Of a stretch of 64,000 nt of DNA, positions 49,801-56,000 are shown one piece after another. Position 1 is the first letter of the stretch, and the number at the start of each line of letters is the position of its first letter. Origin of the DNA: Pycnococcus provasolii. Lineage: Eukaryota; Chlorophyta; Pseudoscourfieldiophyceae; Pseudoscourfieldiales; Pycnococcaceae. A model generated the notes under the pieces. The model did not search any database and was not told where the DNA came from. It was given only the letters and a program-made list of their open reading frames with translations. The position numbers and the translations under genes are program-made. Location: contig OW568861.1 of NCBI GenBank assembly GCA_938743325.2, positions 930,001 to 994,000 of the forward strand, written 5' to 3'.

Positions 49801-49900
49801 CGAATCTGGCATAACTCCACATCGTCGCATGAGCAGTGGACGCTCAACCCCGTCGCCAGGCAATGGTTTAAGTTACCCCTCGCCGTCCATGAGCAGATGA
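43874..49900 (+). CDS. kinesin-12 (KIF15/PAKRP1/POK-like) with expanded coiled-coil repeats
   Basis: 2008 residues from ATG at 43874. The motor is at about residues 165-567: P-loop GQTGSGKT near 253-260, switch I NMNRESSRSH, switch II LVDLAGSER, then GERLKEASGINKSLSALG and YRDSKLTYLLQDSLGGN. GLVILNL and the neck sequence fit kinesin-12. A Ser/Thr/Pro/Glu-rich insert of about 45 residues (near 330-376) sits in a motor loop. The tail is almost entirely coiled coil. Residues 1109-1528 are 15 tandem copies of a 28-residue unit (EKASQVEAENGEL...SEAL) encoded by an 84-bp repeat. A late HNNLSQRINKHRQVKQENDELKRE segment matches the conserved C-terminal motif of KIF15 and plant kinesin-12. The family works on spindle or phragmoplast microtubules. 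Confidence 0.9.
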   Translation: MADDVPPTTPRGGARVMPSTPSSLLRPPSSRRALRNNQAGYLQAFVDAPSALSPRVTSSPTQPKSLAFGRAFTPGGSTKSLSTTVATTPTRAPLAVRNVNIAGMPTTPRSAQKVQQQREATTTPRLHTTSLVPNPSPAADATVASLFSPPAAGDGGTPSKASKDTIKVAIRVRPQTHGEKAQGATTLTASGDQVVRIASSLSGGGNDLSQVHNFTFDRVLDSSHSQADVYTCIGRPIVENVITGFNAAILAYGQTGSGKTFTMIGPDVDSDDAYAALRHTNRGLAPRVFERLFSRIAEAGDAESSHYSVSMSLIEIYCEAVYDLLVEMPAPSQPASPAATTTSADGDSEAGDSDEITEEASKTSAPPTPVQPPRAESLQLREDPSRGGVRVIGVTELPVTCAAEAMARLRQGSMNRHVAMTNMNRESSRSHLVCSLEVTCTLADGRVRSSRLHLVDLAGSERQSKTGASGERLKEASGINKSLSALGLVILNLSNAQSKAKTNAMKQKHISYRDSKLTYLLQDSLGGNAKTAFVVNLSSARASAHETLSSLRFAARCKTVENRAKVNESQGSGQSAALAARIANLQAEVKRLRSENDAMHTLMGKCSGTAVASSSDEVTTSSALLLDSLRREAALAANLAAEQTKAENLAKLAELRDGESRTHEMKARFREERIKALEKQLAGGESLEGAEELRALKGEVETLKEETQRLRRTHPEIVRLAHDNHVLTAKLSEYPSSAPDVIARMNDEAAALRTECIAILERAEAATGGTISSSEPDQDILAMARCAARGFVRGVLAAAVDECAQRTRKEYEYALEESEQRHAQAVAAYEVSLEDARKALDHETRSQLDSRNAAAEAHEALERRLTHFLDELAAANATAEKWQSQTHVLQEENARLQSEHEDVLSRLSDASRVIDAESTRADDLQVSRDALSDHLTTLSEELGGVQTELANTTALHVQAIERIKELSEEIERVEALKLELQQSYGDVCEAHQAAVDRAANAEAQVVDLTTITESAQATTTELRSELAETRSAFADTKSAFDEATAKSESRIAELMEELVSVRQEADKQAIEANQARCSLVAELETATNQVAVQTAETHAAQRLAEGFQEKASQVEAENGELREAASAADARASEALEKASQVEAENGELREAASAADARASEALEKASQVEAENGELREAASAADARASEALEKASQVEAENGELREAASAADARASEALEKASQVEAENGELREAASAADARASEALEKASQVEAENGELREAASAADARASEALEKASQVEAENGELREAASAADARASEALEKASQVEAENGELREAASAADARASEALEKASQVEAENGELREAASAADARASEALEKASQVEAENGELREAASAADARASEALEKASQVEAENGELREAASAADARASEALEKASQVEAENGELREAASAADARASEALEKASQVEAENGELREAASAADARASEALEKASQVEAENGELREAASAADARASEALEKVSQVEAENGELREAASAADARASESLEFASKLEAEADRLREAASVDQERATELLEKASYLETENGELRKTASAAVVENDEMRQALSMAEARASESLQAAQESLDKAVHLETENDELRRTTMETKESNATLVSEAQESRDAATQLGEAAARLENENGKLRSAIETAHEEAAEARERATDLESAVSRAEALGTKRLTQISEMKERRKEAEERVANVERLLESRDRLFQQKLAELSAPPSPAPDPKLKARVDQAEKARHEVEMQLARSKDEISKLGGERLRWLEELQEAVQAKITAVAKMDVMRAQTSNQQSELESKETELAETKSRVSHLEDEVSEFTSHNNLSQRINKHRQVKQENDELKRELHSMKERLTAQARSALSAEAVETIRAESNAEAEEREAALAGAICDAVSSMDIMHLVVDGAAAEATPVPLAVRRVSQALEFLRKRVGAYEATAGAMMDQIRGYAEAERLRVSLAESGITPHRRMSSGRSTPSPGNGLSYPSPSMSR
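47198..48457 (+). repeat. 15 tandem copies of an 84-bp coding repeat
   Basis: Unit starts GAGAAGGCGTCGCAGGTCGA, exact period 84 bp (47198, 47282, ... 48374), nearly identical between copies. It encodes 28 residues, exactly four heptads. Decayed older copies continue to about 48740. Confidence 0.97.
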
Positions 49901-49960
49901 CAAACTACAAAACGAAGAAAGTTTCCCATGTTTTTTTGCATGAAGTAAAAGTCAACTGCA
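49901..49960. other. 60-bp convergent 3' gap
   Basis: Stops of kinesin-12 and ATG4 are only 60 bp apart, so their 3' UTRs must overlap. Confidence 0.6.
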
Positions 49961-51412
49961 TTACACAAGTACAAAGTCGTCGTCGTCGTCGTCGTCGTCG
50001 TTGGCATCAACGCCCCCTTCGTCTTCGCTTAGAAGCGACGATGAAGGATCCCCTTCATTCGCATCACTGTCAACGACAGTCACGATTCGTCGATCGAGTC
50101 GCTCAACCAAATTCGCCAAGTCAGACTCGTCGCGCACATAGAAGCCCAGCGATATGCTTGGGTTGAGCGAACGTGCCGCGCGCAGGCGCTTCGGTGCTGG
50201 CGTCGGCGGTAACATGAAGTCTTCGGTATCTCCGACGACACACGCGTGAAGTGTGTGCGGATCTAGGTACAGAAGTTCGAGGGCAGCCCCGGGCGTGGGC
50301 GCGCCTGGAAGCGGCACTGCGGACGCAGCCGTGGCTGTTCCACCAGCCGTCGCGTATTCCACCGCTGATCGCGCCGCACTTAGTGTGTAGGACGCGGCAC
50401 TTGCGCTCGCTGCGAGCGTGTAGGACGCGGCGTTTGTGCTCATGTCGATGGCTGCGGTTGCGAGTTCTACCGCAGCGGCGCTTGCCGCTGCCACACTCGA
50501 CGTTGGCGCTTCTGGCTCGTCTTCATCCGATGTTTGCGGCTGAGTGGACGGCGGAGGTGGAGGCGGCGGTGGCGGTGGCGCGTACGTGGGATCTGACCAC
50601 GCACAGCCCGCAAAGTACAGACTCGAGCCTCCACGTCCACCGACGGCGCCAACGCTCTGGGCTAGACTCAGGCTCGTAGCAAGAGCGGGAAGGTACGTTT
50701 CGTTCACGACGTTTCCCATCCCGAGCATGAGCGGCACGAGCAGCAATAATCCCGCACCTTCGCGTATGCGTGCTTTCACCTCCACGACTCTGAGCGTTGG
50801 TATACCACCGTCGATGCTAAGCACGTGGCACCCTGGTACACCGCTGCCTGGGACGTCTTCGGCAATGGCTACGAGGCACCGTTGAACCGCGGCACACACC
50901 GCCCTTGGTCCTGCCCACTGCCCAGGTTGCAGCTGCCCTCTCCTGCAGAGCGAGTGTAAAGAGAGCGGCGCATCCGTTGCTTTGGTATCGTCGAACCACG
51001 CGGTTCTCTGCTGTATTTGTTGCGCCGTTCCGGGACAACGAGAGAGCAGGACGTGCGCTATTAGCATCTGCGCGGACCTGATGGTGCAACCCCATCCCGC
51101 ATCCGTGGTGAGTGTTTCGATGGTTGGAAATCCATGTCTGTAGGTGCACCACGTCAATTTCGTTGACCATGCCGCTAGTAAGCGCGGCGGCAGCTGCTGT
51201 GCCTGTTCCTGCGTCGTTCTATTCGGTACGCGGAACGGAGTGCCGAGCACGTGTATGTCCCCGACGATGTGTGCAGCTGACGTGGTGGTGATGTGTTCGA
51301 TTGGGTCCATGAGCGTATTTTTCAGCGTGTAGTACGTGCGGTACAACGACGAGCGCCACGAGGAACCCGTCGACGCTTGCGTTTGCGCGCGCTCTTGCTC
51401 CGCGTCGCTCAT
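49961..51412 (-). CDS. ATG4: ATG4 cysteine protease (autophagy)
   Basis: 483 residues from ATG at 51412 (the TTG further upstream was rejected). The peptidase C54 hallmarks are present: HIVGDIHVLGTPF, then TDAGWGCTIRSAQMLIAH with the catalytic Cys at about 108, then YLDPHTLHACV with the Asp/His pair near 385, then LGFYVRDESDLANLVERL. ATG4 processes and delipidates ATG8 during autophagosome formation. A Pro-rich then Ala/Ser-rich insert of about 100 residues (PPPPPPPPPPSTQ... SAAAVELATAAID) lies between the Cys and the Asp/His pair. The end is Asp-rich (DDDDDDDDFVLV). An AAACCCCTAAT motif lies 119 bp upstream. Confidence 0.92.
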   Translation of the reverse strand: MSDAEQERAQTQASTGSSWRSSLYRTYYTLKNTLMDPIEHITTTSAAHIVGDIHVLGTPFRVPNRTTQEQAQQLPPRLLAAWSTKLTWCTYRHGFPTIETLTTDAGWGCTIRSAQMLIAHVLLSRCPGTAQQIQQRTAWFDDTKATDAPLSLHSLCRRGQLQPGQWAGPRAVCAAVQRCLVAIAEDVPGSGVPGCHVLSIDGGIPTLRVVEVKARIREGAGLLLLVPLMLGMGNVVNETYLPALATSLSLAQSVGAVGGRGGSSLYFAGCAWSDPTYAPPPPPPPPPPSTQPQTSDEDEPEAPTSSVAAASAAAVELATAAIDMSTNAASYTLAASASAASYTLSAARSAVEYATAGGTATAASAVPLPGAPTPGAALELLYLDPHTLHACVVGDTEDFMLPPTPAPKRLRAARSLNPSISLGFYVRDESDLANLVERLDRRIVTVVDSDANEGDPSSSLLSEDEGGVDANDDDDDDDDFVLV

Positions 51413-51579
51413 GCCCGACGTGTTGTGTGGCGTTGCGGGAAGAGTGACGCGTCTTGCTGCGAGGGAAAAAAAAGGTACGAGGAAGGCGCAAGTCAAAGAA
51501 GGAAGGGGGAACCGGGGCCGAGGTCAAACCAAACCCCTAATCGCACAAGGCAAACTGATGTGTAGTACTACTCTACAGC
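51413..51579. promoter_or_regulatory. 5' region of ATG4, 3' flank of TRAX gene
   Basis: 167 bp between same-strand genes. The AAACCCCTAAT motif at 51531-51541 stands out, and GTAGTACTAC (51563) is a 10-bp palindrome near the TRAX stop. Confidence 0.5.
51531..51541 (+). promoter_or_regulatory. telo-box-like motif upstream of ATG4
   Basis: AAACCCCTAAT followed by CG, sharing 13 bases with the motif before WDHD1 (9971). Confidence 0.5.
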
Positions 51580-52374
51580 CTACTCGTTCCCGTCAGCCTC
51601 CTCACCACCGCCACCGCCTTCCTTCGCATGCGCCGCAGTCGCGAGTCCGGCGGCGCTACCGCTCAGAGATAACTCGTACATAGTCGCCTCCATCTTCTTC
51701 AGCGTGTACTTCAAACTGTCAAACTTCTTGCGAAGGCTCCCGTTGCGAAGGTCGAAGTTGAGCATCTGACCAAAAATTTGATCGCACGCGTCGCGGCAGA
51801 GCGCCACGGCTTCAACGTCACGGTCCGTAGCCCGCGCAATTGAGTATCTCTGCAGCTCGCCAGTGAAGTCCAAGAGGCCACCTAAATATTCTTCGCTGGT
51901 AAGCTCGACGGCCGCCACTTTATCCTTGTTTGCGTTGATCGCGAACAGCTCGTTGAGCTCTTTCGGGGATGCGACTTTCCCGTGCTTGATGAAGTGTGCG
52001 AGTATCATGCCCTCAGCGAGTTCTTCAAGCGCGTTGGAGTACGATCCCATCCGAAGGAACGGCATCCCGCCTGTGTGTTTTGCCGCGTCGTTTATTATTG
52101 GCAAGATTTCTGTAGCTGCAGACATGGCTTGTTCGATTTGTTTTCCCGCCTTGTCATTGTCTGCTCGTAGCGAACTGTAAATACTCTGCTTCCCTAGTTT
52201 TTGTACATCTCGTGACCGTTTAATCACGCGTTCACGCATTTCATCGAGAAGGGTGTACGTGTCGACCATCATCGCGAACGACGAGGCGTCAAGCACCGTA
52301 GTGGTGTCACCTGCTCCCGCCGCGGACGACCACGGACGCTCCCGCTTACGTGCGGACGATGGTCGTGCCGCCAT
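51580..52374 (-). CDS. TSNAX: translin-superfamily protein, TRAX-like
   Basis: 264 residues from the ATG at 52374. An earlier in-frame ATG at 52476 would add 34 residues resembling a mitochondrial presequence. The basic SSARKRERP after the chosen start fits the nuclear signal of TRAX. Helical core: RERVIKRSRDVQKLGKQSIY, FLRMGSYSNALEELAEGMILAHFIKHG, SEEYLGGLLDFTGELQRYSI and NGSLRKKFDSLKYTLKKMEATMYEL. The ALEELAEGM and GELQR Glu residues match TRAX catalytic positions, while the last helix is closer to translin. TRAX with translin forms C3PO, an RNase that removes RNA fragments, including tRNA 5' leaders in Neurospora. Only one family member is seen here. Confidence 0.75.
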   Translation of the reverse strand: MAARPSSARKRERPWSSAAGAGDTTTVLDASSFAMMVDTYTLLDEMRERVIKRSRDVQKLGKQSIYSSLRADNDKAGKQIEQAMSAATEILPIINDAAKHTGGMPFLRMGSYSNALEELAEGMILAHFIKHGKVASPKELNELFAINANKDKVAAVELTSEEYLGGLLDFTGELQRYSIARATDRDVEAVALCRDACDQIFGQMLNFDLRNGSLRKKFDSLKYTLKKMEATMYELSLSGSAAGLATAAHAKEGGGGGEEADGNE

Positions 52375-52538
52375 ATAGAGTAGTGCCGGAGCGCGTAGAG
52401 TCGTGGAGGCGCGGTTTGGTATCGAGCAGATGGTGCGAGAGGCGAAGGAGACGCGACGCCACAGGAGTGCTTGCATGAAACGGAAAGTGGACGAGGGAAA
52501 AGAGGTCGTTGGGGGGCACAGGGCGGCGGCGATTACGC

Positions 52539-52549
52539 AAACCCCTAAT
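52539..52549 (+). promoter_or_regulatory. telo-box-like motif upstream of TRAX
   Basis: AAACCCCTAAT, 165 bp before the chosen TRAX ATG; third copy of this 11-mer. Confidence 0.5.
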
Positions 52550-52760
52550 AGTCCCAAGGGTGTGACATCACAGAACCCAGACCGATTGCGAGGTGCTCGC
52601 CCAAGGGCCAAGGGAGCTCCACCTGGACCTGTGCGCGATTGCGAGTTAGGGGTATGGACGTATGGGAAAGGTGTGCGAGAGATGATTGGCAAGTGACGCT
52701 ATCATCCAAGTCTATGCGGTTCCGCAGCTTATTATTAGGTGCCCACCTGGCGCTATTGCA

Positions 52761-52800
52761 GGAGGATAGAGTAGTATCATAGGACGCTAGTCTATCCTCC
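52761..52800. repeat. 10-bp inverted repeat (hairpin)
   Basis: GGAGGATAGA, 20-nt spacer, TCTATCCTCC; perfect arms in the TRAX/Cav divergent region. Confidence 0.8.
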
Positions 52801-52845
52801 GTCCTAATCACGTCAACCTGCTTTTTTATACAAGAGTTCGTTGTG

Positions 52846-52861
52846 CTGATCAGCTGATCAG
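52846..52861. promoter_or_regulatory. 16-bp perfect palindrome upstream of Cav
   Basis: CTGATCAGCTGATCAG, about 225 bp before the Cav ATG; a candidate dimeric factor site. Confidence 0.35.
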
Positions 52862-53085
52862 TGCACTGCACTGCTCGTGAACTCGTCCATTGACTCTTGG
52901 TGTGCCAATGTTTCCCTCCCCCCAGGTGGTTCCCTCCCCTCCCCTCAAAGAGCACTCACTCGGCGGCGGGGCAACCCACGCACGCTTTTAGCAAACTAAA
53001 CTCCGCCTCTCCACTCCGCTCCACCGGCCGCCCTGTTGGCACGTGCGACGACACAACACACGAGGGAGTGAGCAGTGGGCGCACC

Positions 53086-56000
53086 ATGCCTTTCGCGAAG
53101 CTCTACTATCGTTCGCGCGCGCACGGGAAGAGAAGAAAAAAGAACAAAGTTGATACGGAGGGCAATCAGCGCCTTGCATGGGAAAAGCGACTTGCATGGC
53201 TGCCGACATTCGTCAAGGAACACTTACACCGAAAAGAGAAAGAGGAGTCACTAGCGAACGACGAGAGTCTTGACAGCAACGGCGATAAATCTTTGCCACT
53301 TCCCTCAGAGGCGAAGCACGCGGTCGTGCGATGGTGTCGCGTGATAACGCAGGCCCACGTATTTGAGAACTTGGTTCTCTTCGTCATCTTCCTTAACTGC
53401 GTGAGCCTGAGCGCCTACGACGCAAAGGACTTCGAGGGCCAGGGCAAGAGAAATCAGTTTTTGGAGAAGGTGGACATCGTGTTCCTCGTGCTTTTCACGC
53501 TCGAGGCTGTACTCAAAATCACCGCACTTGGAATCTTCAGGTACCTCTCAGACAACTGGAACTTGGTCGACTTCGTCGTCGTCGTCTCCGGCTTCTTCAT
53601 CTACATTCCAGGCCTCGACGGCTCGAACCTGTCAGCTATGCGCACGCTCCGCGTCTTCCGTCCGCTGCGCACCATAGCCGTCCTTCCCGGCCTGCGCAAG
53701 CTCGTTACCACCATGCTCGAGGCGATTCCACTCATGGGACACGTGCTCGTTCTGTGCTGCTTCGTGTTCACTGTATTTGGCATCTTCGCCGTGAGCGCCT
53801 TCGGCGGCGTGCTCAAGAGACGATGTGTGTACGTCGGCTCTCCGGTGGGTGCAAATGTCACATCACCGCCACCTGAGATCTTGACGTGGAGGAACGGCGA
53901 AAGCGAACTCGTCTGCTCCATGGACTCCAACACGGCTTACGGGCATGGGCCGCACTGTCCCAGCAACTACGCTTGTGAGAATCGCGAGAACCCAGAGTAT
54001 GGTCTCGTGTCGTTCGACAACCTCGGCATTGCGACGCTCACCATCTTCCAGTGCATCACGCTCGAGCAGTGGACCGACATCATGTACATGTCGATGGACG
54101 CCACCACCAAATTTGCTAGTCTGTACTTTATTCTTCTGGTTTTCATCGGGTCTTTCTTCGTCGTGAATCTCGCGCTCGCGGTCATCTCCAATATCTATGA
54201 GCACGAACCAGACGGGTCCAACAACAAGAATCCTGGAGAAGCACTCGCTAATTTGACAGTGGACGCTATCGAATCACCTCTGGAGTCGCCTCGCGCTGAT
54301 GGCGAAGATGAGGAGAGAAAAAGTCGAAAAGGTGTCGCAGATGCCAGCGACGTCGATTTAATCGAAGTGGTGACGACAGATGGCTTTGGTGGAGATAAAG
54401 CAGGTGGGCGTTTGAGTGATTCCGAGAAGAGTGGGTTCAAATTTGATGTCGAGGATGATCAAGCAAGTGGTGACACGCATGCGAATGTAGCTCTCAAGCG
54501 AGCGGACACTGTGCCAGGAAGTCAGCTAAATTCTATAACCGAGGTATCGCCCAGAGATAAACACCAAGGTGAAACGCTTGGAGGCGCAGAGCAGTTTCAA
54601 GCTTTGATGGCCAGAAGCATCAAAGAGGCTAAGACGAGCGATGCAGCCACTCGGCGCAATGTGAAAGAGTCCATCGAGACAATCAGCAACGATTTCGAGA
54701 ATTTCCGGAAATTCAAAACTCATTCGTTCGTTGCGAAACCAGGGCTCAAATCGCACGTTTCTTTCGCATATCCGAGACACTTGATGGAATCGGATACCGT
54801 GCGTACGAATGCAATCAGGCGTGCATGTATCTGGATATTATCCAGAAAATGGTTTGTGTACCTAAGTACGGCTGCAATTTTATTGAATACTCTGGTGTTA
54901 TCGATGGAGTACGATGGGATGAGCGAGATCTACCAGCTAACGCTCGAGTGGATCAACTCAATCCTGGCACTCTACTTTGTTGTCGAGATGGTTATTAAAA
55001 TGGTAGGATTGGGTGTCAAGGTGTACTTCAACGAGGCTTTCAACACGTTCGATGCCATCGTCAACACGATCTCGATCGTGGAAATTGTCGTTTTGAGCTC
55101 TGGTTCCCTTTCCGCGCTGCGCACGTTTCGCATACTGCGGATTCTAAAACTTGCCAGAACATGGAAGAGTCTGCGCATGTTCATCAATACTATGCTGAAA
55201 ACACTAGCTGAACTCGGCAATTTCTCAATTATTGTGTGTCTGCTCGTCTTAATCTACTCGCTAATGGGAATGCAAATCTTTGGAGGAAGATTCGTATTCG
55301 AAGATGGCGAGATTCCACGATCAAACTTCGACAGCCTACTATGGAGTGCCGTCACTGTGTTTCAGGTGCTCACCGGCGAGGATTGGCCGGTTGTCATGCA
55401 CGACGGGATGAGAAGCGTTGGAAAAGCCTCGGCGCTTTACTTTGTGTCGCTTGTTGTGATTGGCAACTTTGTCGTCGTGAATCTGTTCATCGCCATCCTC
55501 CTCAATTCCTTTGCAGCGCATCGCATTGAAATGGAACAGGATGAGCAAGCTCGTAAGAAGCGAAAGCAGGCGTTGAAGGAGCAAAGAGAGCGGAAGGCAC
55601 GCGAACGTGATGAAGGGGGAGAAAGTGGTACGGTAGAGAGTTTGGAACACACTGCACTGGACACAGAGGAGAACACCACACCTCGCCGTATGAGGGAAGC
55701 CTTGGGTGAAAATGCAGAGCAAGGAAATGAAAGGAATCGGGTTCGTCGACGCAGCGTATGGGTAGGCGAGATGATTGTCTTTTACCAGAAGATGAAAAGG
55801 CTTTTCTTCGGGAGCCAGAGTGAGCGAAAGCTTCGCCGCATTGGGAAGATTTGGAAGCAAAATGCCGTCCGTGCACGTATCTTCCGTGAAACTGGGGAGT
55901 ACGTACGACCGAAAATTCGGATGGAGCAGGAGCAAGGGCAGGATCTCAATAAGCACCCAAGGCTGGAAGACTTTGAATACGCATCTTTCTGGCTATTCGG

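Larger units (their letters stand above)
52375..53085. promoter_or_regulatory. divergent 5' region, TRAX / Cav channel
   Basis: 711 bp between diverging starts. It contains AAACCCCTAAT (52539-52549), a TTAGGGG (52646-52652), a 10-bp-stem hairpin (52761-52800), a T-rich TATA-like stretch (52820-52832) and a 16-bp perfect palindrome (52846-52861). No gene seen apart from a possible N-terminal extension of TRAX. Confidence 0.55.

Noticed and set aside
52375-52692. Full upstream extension of the TRAX-like protein
   Set aside because: Overlaps the telo-box-like motif and the divergent promoter; only the ATG at 52476 remains a minor alternative.
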